Assembly: GCA_902586885.1 (NCBI GenBank)
Contig: CACIJG010000010.1
Coordinates: 1 to 64,000, forward strand
Direction: 5' to 3'
Source of the DNA: an uncultured Alphaproteobacteria bacterium
GTDB taxonomy: Bacteria > Pseudomonadota > Alphaproteobacteria > Rhodobacterales > Rhodobacteraceae
Length of the DNA stretch: 64,000 bases
In this document: positions 28,350 through 38,346 of the stretch, piece by piece
Layout of the letters: each line of letters starts with the position of its first letter
How positions within the stretch are numbered: the first letter of the stretch is position 1
Notes under the pieces: model-generated
The model's database searches: none
Seen by the model: the letters and a program-made list of their open reading frames with translations, nothing else
Told to the model about the DNA's origin: nothing
Position numbers and translations under genes: made by a program

Positions 28350-30242
28350 ATGCTTACTGGTTTTATTACTATTCTTCTCTTGATAGCCTTTTTAAGTGCA
28401 ATTCTTTATGACAGGCTGGTGGTAAAAAATAGAAAAATTGACGCTGTTTTTGGAAACCCCGAAAGGGCTAATGGCGGGTATCATTGGGTATTAGCAGGCT
28501 CTTGCTCAATTTTGTTATTATGGCTTTACTTCTCATGGGATATAGCTAGATCATATTACCCGCAATCAGCAAATGAATTATGTCAGGTTGCAAAAGTCCG
28601 AGAATCTGTTTTAGGAATAAACTACATATTCCCCATAGATCAAAGAACTCTTAAAAGTACCGATTTTATTGAACGAGAAACAAAAAAAATAAATCTACTT
28701 AAAATTGAAATAAACAATGCAGATTTAAATATTAAAGATAAAACGCAACTACTTTCCTTTCTCACTAAATCCCAATTAATGATTGTTGCCTTATCTGATG
28801 AAAAAAATTTAAAAAAGGAAACTCAATCTAAAATTGATTTAGTTGCAGAAAAACTTTCTTCTTTAACACTAAGATTTCAAAGTGATAACTTTCCAGAAGA
28901 AAAATCAACAGAAGAGAAAGAGAAACGTAAAAAATTATTAGAAAATCAAACTGATTGGGGTGCAACTGGTATGGAGATACCTCCCTACCCTGTGACAAAA
29001 AGAGGAGAGAAATTCGAATCTGCCAGCATTGAGATGAATGTCATTGTAGAAGAATTTTTTCAAATTAAGAATGATCACAAAAAATTCATAGACCTTTCTT
29101 TGAATTTAAAAAATGAACTGAAAGAATTTAAAAACAAGCTAACAGAGTCTCAAACTCTTGAAAAAGACTACCTTCGAAAGATATCAAAAATATCTGGCAG
29201 AATTTCAAGGAGTAATATATTCCCATCCAAAAGCTTAGACAGTGTTGAAAGAGCTGTTAAAGAATTTGATGAAACTCAAAAAGTAGAACAAGGTAACTTA
29301 AGAGTTATTGATACTTTTTTATTTCCTGCCGGTACTATTGTTGCCAGTGGGGAAACATGTAGCGAACAAGGTGCCGGCAGATGGTTGCCGAAACCAACTG
29401 ACACATTAAGAATTTTTTTAGACCTACTGAAGCCCAGCGTTGGCTATAAGAACTTCCCTATGCTTTGGTATCAGTTTATTGGCTTTAATGAAGTTATTGA
29501 CTTCATAGTGCCAGATTGGATAGCAGACCTTCTTCCTGGTGAGTACCCTGTTCACTCTTCTAATGGTGAAATTGAACCAAACTTCAAGAAACATGCATTA
29601 AATATTGTAAGCGGGGAATTCGATTCCTTTAAAATTCCAGTCCCTTCTGGTCATATCTGGGATTCCTTTTTAAGAGTATTTTTAGGGTTATCTCTTGGTG
29701 TTATAGCTGGTGTACCATTAGGGCTATTTATGGGACTTTCCAGGTTTGCAAAAGGCTATTTTGATCCCGTTATAGAGCTTTACAGACCCGTTCCACCCTT
29801 AGCATGGGCTCCATTGATTATCACTGTTTTCGGCATTGACAACTCAGGAAAAGTATTTTTGTTGTTCATGGTCTCTTTTGCGATAATGATTGTTTCGGCA
29901 AGAGCGGGTGCTTCCGGTACTCAATTATCTAAAATCCATGCTGCTCATTCTTTAGGTGCCTCAAAATGGCAAATCCTCCGACAAGTTATTTTCCCAAACT
30001 CATTGCCCGAAATTTTAACTGGAATCAGAGTTTCAATAGGCGTCTGTTGGGGAACATTAGTGGCTGCCGAGTTTCTAGCAGGAACAACCGGCATTGGATT
30101 TGTTGAAAATGTAGCCAGAAAATACATGCAATACGAGCACATATGGATTACTATTTTTGTAATGGGAATGCTAGGGTTATTATTTGACTTGGCTATGAGA
30201 TGGGTAATTGCCCGAACTATTCCCTGGAGAGGCAAAGGTTAA
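28350..30242 (+). CDS. ABC transporter permease (TauC/SsuC-like) with a large N-terminal extension
   Basis: 630 aa; C-terminal about 200 aa is a typical permease (FDPVIELYRPVPPLAWAPLIITVFGID, SLGASKWQILRQVIFPNSLPEI); preceding about 350 aa are non-canonical and rich in Lys/Glu helices. Confidence 0.88.
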   Translation: MLTGFITILLLIAFLSAILYDRLVVKNRKIDAVFGNPERANGGYHWVLAGSCSILLLWLYFSWDIARSYYPQSANELCQVAKVRESVLGINYIFPIDQRTLKSTDFIERETKKINLLKIEINNADLNIKDKTQLLSFLTKSQLMIVALSDEKNLKKETQSKIDLVAEKLSSLTLRFQSDNFPEEKSTEEKEKRKKLLENQTDWGATGMEIPPYPVTKRGEKFESASIEMNVIVEEFFQIKNDHKKFIDLSLNLKNELKEFKNKLTESQTLEKDYLRKISKISGRISRSNIFPSKSLDSVERAVKEFDETQKVEQGNLRVIDTFLFPAGTIVASGETCSEQGAGRWLPKPTDTLRIFLDLLKPSVGYKNFPMLWYQFIGFNEVIDFIVPDWIADLLPGEYPVHSSNGEIEPNFKKHALNIVSGEFDSFKIPVPSGHIWDSFLRVFLGLSLGVIAGVPLGLFMGLSRFAKGYFDPVIELYRPVPPLAWAPLIITVFGIDNSGKVFLLFMVSFAIMIVSARAGASGTQLSKIHAAHSLGASKWQILRQVIFPNSLPEILTGIRVSIGVCWGTLVAAEFLAGTTGIGFVENVARKYMQYEHIWITIFVMGMLGLLFDLAMRWVIARTIPWRGKG

Positions 30243-30254
30243 AAACTTTTCAAA

Positions 30255-31547
30255 CTAAACCTTTTTGTTTTTAAACCTATCTACTCTTATATCTGCAGCC
30301 TTTGCGTGTGCCTCCATACCCTCAAGTCTTGAAATTCTTGCAGTTACACCTGCTAAATCATTAACTGCCTCTTGATTTAACTTTTGCCAAGTAACTGTTT
30401 TAAGAAATTTATGAACTGACAGCCCACCTGTATACCTCGCTGCTCCAGACGTGGGTAAAACATGATTTGGACCAGACGCTTTATCACCAAAGGATACAGT
30501 AGTTTCTTCACCCAAAAACAACGAGCCATATGACACAAGGTTGGAAAACCAATAATCCAATTCTAAACACTGAACATGCAAATGTTCTGGAGCAATTTCA
30601 TTAGCCAAATTCAATATCTCTTTCTTTTCCGAACAGAGCACAACCTCTCCACAGTTATGCCAAGCTCTAGTAGCATTATCACGATTCTGCTCAGGTAATT
30701 CTATTAACATTTTAGGAATAAGATCAATAACTTGCTTAGCAAGGTTTTCAGAATCGGTTATCAACCAAACTGGTGAATTATGACCATGTTCTGCCTGACT
30801 AATCAAATCCCATGCAATTAATTTACTATCGGCTTCTTTGTCTGCAATTATTAAACTATTTGTTGGACCTGCAAGCATATCTATTCCAACACTACCAAAA
30901 ACCTGACGTTTAGCTTCAGCTACAAATTCATTTCCTGGTCCACAAATCACATCTGCAGCCGGGCTTGAAAGTAGTCCGTTAACCATAAGCGCTATTGCTT
31001 GAACACCACCAATAGCGAAAACCCTATCAGCCCCACAAAGCTTCAAAGTATAAAGGAGCTCATCCCTTACAGGAAGTTTTGAATTCAAGGAAGGCGGCGT
31101 ACATGCAATTATATTTTTTACTCCTGCTACTTTAGCTGTGGTAACAGTCATCATTGCAGAGGCAATATGGCAGTATCTTCCTCCAGGAACATAACAACCT
31201 ACAGTGTTCACTGGGATTAGTCTTTGTCCAGCGATTAAGCCAGGCCTAAGTTCAGTTTCAAAACTGGAAACGCTATCAAGTTGTTTTTGTGCAAATTTCT
31301 CGATGTTTTGGAAAGCATATTTTATATCTTCTTTTACTTTTGCATCTAAACCTTTCTCTGCTTCAGTGATAAAATCATGATTTACTTCAATATCACCTGT
31401 CCATTTATCAAACTTCCTAGCAATAACACTTAAAGCCTCCTCACCTCCCTTCTCGATCTTATCAAGAATATCCTTAACAGTTCTCGATAGCTCAATTTGT
31501 TCTTGCTTGGATGTTTTGTTTCCTTTTTTTAAGTATGTGACTGTCAT
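30255..31547 (-). CDS. Histidinol dehydrogenase-family protein, HpsN-like paralogue 2
   Basis: 430 aa; [41 protein letters not shown]. Confidence 0.8.
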   Translation of the reverse strand: MTVTYLKKGNKTSKQEQIELSRTVKDILDKIEKGGEEALSVIARKFDKWTGDIEVNHDFITEAEKGLDAKVKEDIKYAFQNIEKFAQKQLDSVSSFETELRPGLIAGQRLIPVNTVGCYVPGGRYCHIASAMMTVTTAKVAGVKNIIACTPPSLNSKLPVRDELLYTLKLCGADRVFAIGGVQAIALMVNGLLSSPAADVICGPGNEFVAEAKRQVFGSVGIDMLAGPTNSLIIADKEADSKLIAWDLISQAEHGHNSPVWLITDSENLAKQVIDLIPKMLIELPEQNRDNATRAWHNCGEVVLCSEKKEILNLANEIAPEHLHVQCLELDYWFSNLVSYGSLFLGEETTVSFGDKASGPNHVLPTSGAARYTGGLSVHKFLKTVTWQKLNQEAVNDLAGVTARISRLEGMEAHAKAADIRVDRFKNKKV

Positions 31548-31557
31548 TTTTCTTTAA

Positions 31558-32766
31558 TTAGCTCAATTTTTTGAATTCGATTAAAAATTCTTCTTGAATA
31601 ATTTTATAAATAATTCTGCAATCTTTTAAACTGAAAGTAAGAGGAATTCTCATGTCTATTAGTTGATGCATAACTTTAGACGTGGCTTTAAGTTTATGTG
31701 ATGGAAAATATTTCCAACTCTCATGGCGACTTGTGTATCCTTTGGGCTCCAAATCACCAAACCATTTTAATTCAACACCTCTCTTTTTTACCTTTTTAAT
31801 AAACCTTTCAATCATATTTCGAGACCAATTTTCTGAGACTAAGAATTGAAAAGACGAACCCACGTAACTTTCTTTTAAAGGCCTTGAAGGGACATATATT
31901 CCATCTATTTTTGACAATTTATTTTTAAAATAATCATGTCTAATGTTCCATCTCTTTTGATTAGATATTATTTTCTTTAACTGAGGTCTTAAAATTGATG
32001 CCCGCAGGTTATCCATACGTGAAGAACAATTTGGCATTAAGAATTTAAGTTTTTTGAATTCTGATTCGTTAGGTGCAGAAAGATGTTTATTGTAAAGCAT
32101 ATACGAACCTGACAAAAGAATAGCTGATGCAATTAATTTCTTATCATTTGTAGTAATAAAACCTCCCTCCCCGCTGTTTATATGCTTATAAGTCTGTGTA
32201 CTAAAACAGGCAATAGAACCAAAGTTTCCTGACTTTTTACCATTCCAGCTGGCTCCCATCGTATGAGCACAATCTTCAATTAAACAAATTTTATTTTTTG
32301 ATAAGATTGTCATAAGACTTTCCATATCGGATAAATGCCCTCTCATATGAGAAATAAGCATGAATTTTGCTTTCGATGTCTTTATAGTTTTTAATAAGTG
32401 ATCAAAATCTAAAGTTAAATCTCTTGTAGTTTCAATTAATATAGGTATTCCTCCAACAGCAGAAATAGCACCAGGAACAGGAGCTAGAGTAAAAGCATTT
32501 GTTAACACCTTTGCTCCTGCCTTAACTCCAACGGCTCTAAGAGCAATCTGAAGGGCTGTGCCCCCAGAGGTAGTTGCTAAACAATATTTAGATTTTTGCC
32601 AGACTGCATATTCCTTTTCTAATAATGCAGTTTCGCTTAACTGTCCTTCAATCGTATTGTACCTATGTAATCTGCCGGTCTTAAGTACATTAACTGCCAT
32701 ATTTATTGCTCTTCTCGGTATTGGTTCTTGCTGAGTAAAAGGCTTATCAAATATTGATTTTTTCAT
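31558..32766 (-). CDS. DegT/DnrJ/EryC1/StrS-family PLP aminotransferase-like protein
   Basis: 402 aa; CLATTSGGTALQIALRAVGV, LIEDCAHTMGASWNGKKSG, FSTQTYKHINSGEGGF (Lys of the PLP site). Confidence 0.85.
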   Translation of the reverse strand: MKKSIFDKPFTQQEPIPRRAINMAVNVLKTGRLHRYNTIEGQLSETALLEKEYAVWQKSKYCLATTSGGTALQIALRAVGVKAGAKVLTNAFTLAPVPGAISAVGGIPILIETTRDLTLDFDHLLKTIKTSKAKFMLISHMRGHLSDMESLMTILSKNKICLIEDCAHTMGASWNGKKSGNFGSIACFSTQTYKHINSGEGGFITTNDKKLIASAILLSGSYMLYNKHLSAPNESEFKKLKFLMPNCSSRMDNLRASILRPQLKKIISNQKRWNIRHDYFKNKLSKIDGIYVPSRPLKESYVGSSFQFLVSENWSRNMIERFIKKVKKRGVELKWFGDLEPKGYTSRHESWKYFPSHKLKATSKVMHQLIDMRIPLTFSLKDCRIIYKIIQEEFLIEFKKLS

Positions 32767-32939
32767 TCAATTAGCACAAAACATTAAATTAAATATCATC
32801 ATGATAGGCTATACGAAATATGGTGTAATAATCAATGATCATATGTTTTTAAGTTCTTATTTATCTCAAATTTTTTTAATTTTACACATTTACTAACTTA
32901 TTCTAAGGGTTCATAATTTGAACCAAAAAAGGATTCTTC

Positions 32940-34298
32940 TTGGTTGAAAAACTTGATGTACTAAATGCTCCCATAGGAACAACAGTTCTTAAAATGGCTG
33001 TGCCAAATATGTTAACGATGCTACTTTGGATAATAACTTTTATTATAGAAGGGTGGTTCATAGGAACCTTGGGCATAGTTCCTCTTGCTGGCTTAGCTCT
33101 TGGATTTCCTATGTTATTCCTTTTGCTTATGCTTTCTGCTGGAACTATTGGTGGAGCAATCACTGGTACAGTTGCGCAATATTTGGGTGCAGGTAACAAA
33201 AAAGAAGCCGAGGATGCAGCGGTTAGCGCATTACAGCTGACCTTTTTCTTAGGATTATTGTCGGCTTTTATATTTCTTACTTTAGGTGAAAAAATATATA
33301 GAGGTCTTGGAGCAGAAGGTGAAGTACTAAAAGAAGCATTACGGTACTCAGATGTATTATTTGCGGGTTGTTTTACTGTTTGGATTGCAAATGGTTTGGC
33401 TGGAGCAGTTAGAGCAACTGGTCATATGTATGTTTCCGCTCTTTGTCTGGCATCAGGATCGTTAGTTCAGATTATTTTGGCAGCTGTTTTTATTTTTGGA
33501 TTTGGCCTCATGGATAGCCTAGGAATTTCTGGTTCTGCTTTATCGATAGTTATTGGTAACGGTGTTTCCGCTTTTTTGCTTATACTTTATCTATCTTTTA
33601 AATGTGAAAATTTAAAATTAAGATTCCCATTAAAACGTATAAATTTTTCTTCAATGTTAGCTATAGTAAAGCTTGGTTCTTTAGCTTCTATAAATGCGTT
33701 CTGCACCTGGGGCTCAGTTGTAATAATCACCTCGCATATGACAAAATTTGGAGTTGAAGTTCTTGCAGGCTATGGGATTGGAGCAAGGTTAGAATTTTTA
33801 ATAATTCCAATTGTTTTTGGGTTTGGCGCTGCATCGACAGCTCTAATTGGTGTACATTTTGGAGCAAATAAATATACCAGGGCCCTAAAAATTGGTTGGA
33901 TTGCTGTATTTTATAGTTCATTAATCTCCGGAATTATAGGTATCTTGGTAAGTATCTATCCAGAGTTATGGTCAGATTCTTTTACGAAATCACATGTCGC
34001 CCAAGAATCTTGCAAGGCCTACCTTAAAGTGGTAGGCCCATTTTATGTCTTCTTTTCTATTGGCCTCTGCCTTTATTTTGCTTCTCAAGGCGCAGGTAGG
34101 GTTCTCTGGCCCGCTGTCGCTGCAATAATTAGGTTATTAATTGTATTCTTCGGGGGAATTATTCTATCCAACCATCCTTCAGCACCCATTACCTTTTATT
34201 TTTCATTGATTTCTGTAGCTTTTTTTGTTCAAGCAACCATTACATCAATTGCAATTTACCTAGGAGCCTGGACAAAAGGAAGAGTATCTATCAAATAG
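32940..34298 (+). CDS. MATE family efflux transporter
   Basis: 452 aa; about 12 TM; NAPIGTTVLKMAVPNMLTMLL, GLAGAVRATG. Confidence 0.88.
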   Translation: MVEKLDVLNAPIGTTVLKMAVPNMLTMLLWIITFIIEGWFIGTLGIVPLAGLALGFPMLFLLLMLSAGTIGGAITGTVAQYLGAGNKKEAEDAAVSALQLTFFLGLLSAFIFLTLGEKIYRGLGAEGEVLKEALRYSDVLFAGCFTVWIANGLAGAVRATGHMYVSALCLASGSLVQIILAAVFIFGFGLMDSLGISGSALSIVIGNGVSAFLLILYLSFKCENLKLRFPLKRINFSSMLAIVKLGSLASINAFCTWGSVVIITSHMTKFGVEVLAGYGIGARLEFLIIPIVFGFGAASTALIGVHFGANKYTRALKIGWIAVFYSSLISGIIGILVSIYPELWSDSFTKSHVAQESCKAYLKVVGPFYVFFSIGLCLYFASQGAGRVLWPAVAAIIRLLIVFFGGIILSNHPSAPITFYFSLISVAFFVQATITSIAIYLGAWTKGRVSIK

Positions 34299-34366
34299 TA
34301 GTTTTAGATTTTTATTTTTCTCAAAAAAAAGTTATTATTTTTTGAAATAACAGGTTTGCCTTTATC

Positions 34367-35275
34367 ATGACTAAATTTATTTGTATTAGTGGCTGTACTG
34401 CGTCTGGAAAATCGGGGCTTGCTGAAAAAATAGCAACTAATATAAGAAATTCTGTAATAATAAATACTGATGCATTACAGGTTTATAAATGCTGGAAAAT
34501 TTTAACGGATAGACCTAATAAAAGTTCTGCTTATAATTTAGAATTATATGGCCATGTATTATGCAAAGATACTTATAATACAGGGCACTGGCTAAATGAT
34601 GTAAAAAAATTCAAAGATAATTCTGCAGACAAATATGAAGCCTTTATTTTTGTTGGCGGAACAGGATTGTATTTTAATGCACTTTTAAATGGGCTAAGTG
34701 ATATTCCTGCAATTGAGCCTAAAATTAGAAAAAAATCTATAAAATATTCTGACTCAACTACTTTTTTTATTAAAGAATTAAAGAAAAAAGACCCTGAGAT
34801 ACTTGAAGTAATTGATAATAAAAACATTAGACGCCTTCAAAGAGCATGGGAGGTTATTACACAAACTGGAAAAGGATTAAAGTATTGGCAAAAGAAAACT
34901 CCATATCCCATAATCTCTAAAGAGAAAGCTACAAAAATTCTATTAGAGCCTAGTAAAGAGGAACTCATAAATAATATTGAAAAAAGAGTAGAACAAATGA
35001 TTGAGCAGGGTGTAATAGATGAGGTTCAATCAGTCCATAAAAGAAAATGGGATACTAGCCTACCTTTCAGTAAAGCCATTGGAGCAAAAGAAATAATCAG
35101 ATATCTAAACAAAGAGTATAATTTAGATCAGCTGAGATATATGATTTCACTTAAAACTAGGCAGTTTGCTAAAAGGCAAAGGACTTGGCAAAGAAAATAT
35201 ATGTCTGACTGGAAAAGAATAGATATTAGAGGTTCAAGAGAAATTGATATAAAGCTATTTACGGAGAATCTCTAA
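34367..35275 (+). CDS. miaA: tRNA dimethylallyltransferase
   Basis: 302 aa; SGCTASGKSGLAE, INTDALQVYK, RQFAKRQRTWQRK. Confidence 0.92.
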   Translation: MTKFICISGCTASGKSGLAEKIATNIRNSVIINTDALQVYKCWKILTDRPNKSSAYNLELYGHVLCKDTYNTGHWLNDVKKFKDNSADKYEAFIFVGGTGLYFNALLNGLSDIPAIEPKIRKKSIKYSDSTTFFIKELKKKDPEILEVIDNKNIRRLQRAWEVITQTGKGLKYWQKKTPYPIISKEKATKILLEPSKEELINNIEKRVEQMIEQGVIDEVQSVHKRKWDTSLPFSKAIGAKEIIRYLNKEYNLDQLRYMISLKTRQFAKRQRTWQRKYMSDWKRIDIRGSREIDIKLFTENL

Positions 35276-35349
35276 TGAAAGAATTAATCATTTGCTCTTA
35301 ATCTTAATGTCTATTAAGAATAATAAAATAAGTTAACTCACATAAAAAA

Positions 35350-36654
35350 ATGATTGAACGATACTCAAGACCAGAAATGGTTAAGATCTGGACTGCTAAA
35401 GAAAAATATAGAATTTGGTTTCAAATAGAGGCCTACGCTTGCGAGGCAATGGAAAAATTCGACTATATTCCGAAAGGCACTACCAGAGAGGTGATGAAGG
35501 CGTCTAAAATAGACTTTGATTCCAATCAGATAAACGAAATTGAAAAGGTTACGAAACATGATGTAATCTCTTTCTTAACTTACATAAGCCAGTTCATCGG
35601 CGAAAGTTCAAGATTTGTTCATCAGGGATTAACATCATCAGATATCTTGGACACATGCCTTAATATTCAGCTTTTAAAAGCCAGCAAATTAATAGAACAA
35701 GGTCTTAGTGAACTTTTGGATACTCTTAAAACCAGGGCATTAGAGCACAAATACACTGTTTGTATAGGGCGAAGTCATGGTATTTACGCTGAACCTACTA
35801 CCTTTGGGTTAAAACTTGCTCAAGCTTATGCTGAAATGAACCGAAATCTTAATCGATTAAAGAGTGCAATGAGTGAAATATCTACCGGTGCCTTGTCTGG
35901 TGCTGTTGGGACTTATGCAAATATAGATCCAAGAGTTGAAGAATATGTGTGCGAGCAGTTTGGACTGACTCCAGAACCCATTTCAACTCAAATTATTCCC
36001 AGAGATCGTCATGCATTCTTTTTTTCTATATTAGGTGTAATAGCTTCTTCAATAGAAAGAGTTGCAACTGAGATTCGACATCTAAGTAGATCGGAAGTTT
36101 TAGAGGCTGAAGAATTTTTTTCTCAAGGGCAAAAAGGATCTAGCGCTATGCCACATAAAAGAAATCCTGTCTTATCAGAAAATTTAACGGGTTTGTCTCG
36201 GTTAATTAGAATGTCGGTCATCCCATCTCTTGAAAATGTAACTCTTTGGCATGAAAGAGACATATCTCACAGCTCTGTTGAAAGAAATATTGCTCCGGAT
36301 ACTACCATTACTACGGATTTTGCCATAAACCGCTTAACATCAATCATAAAGAATTTAATTATTTATCCTGAAAATATGTTAAAAAACTTAAAAAAAACTA
36401 AAGGGCTTTATAATTCACAACAAATACTTCTCACTTTAACTCAAAAAGGTCTTAGCAGAGAAAAATCTTATTCTATTGTACAAAAGATCGCTATGGATGT
36501 ATGGAGTAAAGATAAATTAGATTTTATGGATAAAGTAAAATCTGATAAAAAAATTCTGTCCGTTATAAATAAGGAAGAGCTTTTAGAAATAGAGAATTTA
36601 GACTACCACACCAAACACGTTGACCATATTTTTCAAAAAGTATTTGAAACTTAA
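35350..36654 (+). CDS. purB: Adenylosuccinate lyase
   Basis: 434 aa; MIERYSRPEMVKIWT, GSSAMPHKRNP. Confidence 0.95.
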   Translation: MIERYSRPEMVKIWTAKEKYRIWFQIEAYACEAMEKFDYIPKGTTREVMKASKIDFDSNQINEIEKVTKHDVISFLTYISQFIGESSRFVHQGLTSSDILDTCLNIQLLKASKLIEQGLSELLDTLKTRALEHKYTVCIGRSHGIYAEPTTFGLKLAQAYAEMNRNLNRLKSAMSEISTGALSGAVGTYANIDPRVEEYVCEQFGLTPEPISTQIIPRDRHAFFFSILGVIASSIERVATEIRHLSRSEVLEAEEFFSQGQKGSSAMPHKRNPVLSENLTGLSRLIRMSVIPSLENVTLWHERDISHSSVERNIAPDTTITTDFAINRLTSIIKNLIIYPENMLKNLKKTKGLYNSQQILLTLTQKGLSREKSYSIVQKIAMDVWSKDKLDFMDKVKSDKKILSVINKEELLEIENLDYHTKHVDHIFQKVFET

Positions 36655-36662
36655 ATTAGCTG

Positions 36663-37409
36663 ATGAAAAAAAAGAAAAAAATTTATGAGGGAAAAGCCAA
36701 GGTTATTTATACAACCGAAAAAGCTAACCAGGTAATCCAACACTTCAAAGATGAGGCAACCGCTTTCAATGCAAAAAAGATGGAAATAATTGAAGGTAAA
36801 GGTGTTCTAAATAACTTTCTTTCAGAATTTTTCATGGAAAAACTCAATAATATTGGCATTCCAACTCATTTTATTAAACGTTTGAATATGCGAGAGCAAT
36901 TAATAGAAAGGTGTGAAATCATACCTCTTGAAGTTGTAGTAAGAAATATCGCCGCTGGCTCATTATCTAAAAGACTTGGTATTACCGAAGGACAAAAATT
37001 ACCCAGACCAATAGTAGAGTTTTATCTAAAAAATGATGATTTAAATGATCCCTTAGTTACAGAAAGCCAAATTGTTACTTTTGATTGGGTATCAGAAGCA
37101 GAACTAAGCGAAATCTTCGAACTTGCTCTAAGAACAAATGATTTTTTATGTGGTTTACTAGCAGGAGTAAACCTTACATTAGTAGACTTTAAAATCGAGA
37201 TTGGAAGAAGTCTAAAATATTCTGGGGAAAAGCTAGTGATAGCTGATGAGATAAGTCCTGATACTTGCAGATTATGGGATACAAAGACGAAAGAAAGATT
37301 AGATAAAGATGTTTTTAGACTTGAGCAAGGAAGCCTTTCAGAGGCATACACAGAGGTAGCAAATAGATTTGATTTATTGCCTAAAAACGAAAAAAGCGCT
37401 GTAAAATGA
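36663..37409 (+). CDS. purC: Phosphoribosylaminoimidazole-succinocarboxamide synthase
   Basis: 248 aa; KKIYEGKAKVIY, KRLNMREQLI, DEISPDTCRLWD. Confidence 0.95.
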   Translation: MKKKKKIYEGKAKVIYTTEKANQVIQHFKDEATAFNAKKMEIIEGKGVLNNFLSEFFMEKLNNIGIPTHFIKRLNMREQLIERCEIIPLEVVVRNIAAGSLSKRLGITEGQKLPRPIVEFYLKNDDLNDPLVTESQIVTFDWVSEAELSEIFELALRTNDFLCGLLAGVNLTLVDFKIEIGRSLKYSGEKLVIADEISPDTCRLWDTKTKERLDKDVFRLEQGSLSEAYTEVANRFDLLPKNEKSAVK

Positions 37410-37666
37410 AGGAAGAGTTAAAAATTTACACTTTCAAGGTTGAAGTAATGCTAAGAACTGAAGTTTTAGATCCTCAAGGAGAGACTATCAATCAAACATT
37501 CAAAAATAATGGTGTAAAAAATGTTCTAAATGTAAGGCAGGGTAAAATTTTTGAATTAAAAATAAATTGTAATAATTTGGAGGTAGCCAGAAAAGAAGTG
37601 GAGAGTATGTGTAGGGATATATTGGCAAACCCAGTAATTGAAGAATATAAAGTTTTTGAGGCTTAA
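37406..37666 (+). CDS. purS: Phosphoribosylformylglycinamidine synthase subunit PurS
   Basis: 86 aa; VMLRTEVLDPQGETI, VRQGKIFEL; overlaps purC stop. Confidence 0.93.
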   Translation: MKEELKIYTFKVEVMLRTEVLDPQGETINQTFKNNGVKNVLNVRQGKIFELKINCNNLEVARKEVESMCRDILANPVIEEYKVFEA

Positions 37667-37668
37667 AA

Positions 37669-38337
37669 ATTACAGTATGTTCGATAATAGTATTTCCTGG
37701 CTCAAACTGTGACAGTGACTGCAAAAACGCTTTAAGTGAAATAGGTGGCTTTAAAGTTTCTATGCTTTGGCATAAGGAGGTAAATATTCCAGAAAATACT
37801 GACCTTGTCATACTACCAGGAGGATTTTCCTATGGAGATTACCTAAGGTGCGGGGCTATTGCAGCCAAATCTCCAATTATGTCTGCAATAAACGATTTTT
37901 ATTTGAAAGGAGGATTTATTTTAGGTATTTGCAATGGATTTCAAATTCTAACAGAAACTAATATTCTACCAGGTGCATTAATTACAAATCAAAATCAAAA
38001 ATTTATCTGTAAGAAAGAAGAAATAATAGTACAAAACTCCAATACGGACTTTACTAGCTTGTATAAAAATAATCAGACTTTAAGCTACCCCATAGCTCAT
38101 CATGATGGTCGGTACTTTATTGATCAAAAAGGTCTTTCAAAACTAATAGAAGAGGACAGGATTGCCTTTAAATACAAAAACAATCCAAATGGTTCAATTG
38201 ATAATATTGCTGGAATATTTTCTGAAAACAAAAGAGTTTTAGGATTAATGCCCCACCCTGAAAGGGCGATTGACAAAGATATTGGAGGCACTTCTGGTAA
38301 AAACCTTTTTAAGTCAATATTACAAAGCATAAGCTGA
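37669..38337 (+). CDS. purQ: Phosphoribosylformylglycinamidine synthase subunit PurQ; likely non-AUG (AUU) start
   Basis: Track gives 37762 (ATG), but the conserved N-terminus ITVCSIIVFPGSNCDSDCKNALSEIGG is encoded in frame upstream; no ATG/GTG/TTG between the in-frame stop and it; GAGG lies 7 nt before ATT at 37669. Confidence 0.8.
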   Translation: MTVCSIIVFPGSNCDSDCKNALSEIGGFKVSMLWHKEVNIPENTDLVILPGGFSYGDYLRCGAIAAKSPIMSAINDFYLKGGFILGICNGFQILTETNILPGALITNQNQKFICKKEEIIVQNSNTDFTSLYKNNQTLSYPIAHHDGRYFIDQKGLSKLIEEDRIAFKYKNNPNGSIDNIAGIFSENKRVLGLMPHPERAIDKDIGGTSGKNLFKSILQSIS

Positions 38338-38346
38338 AGTCTATAA

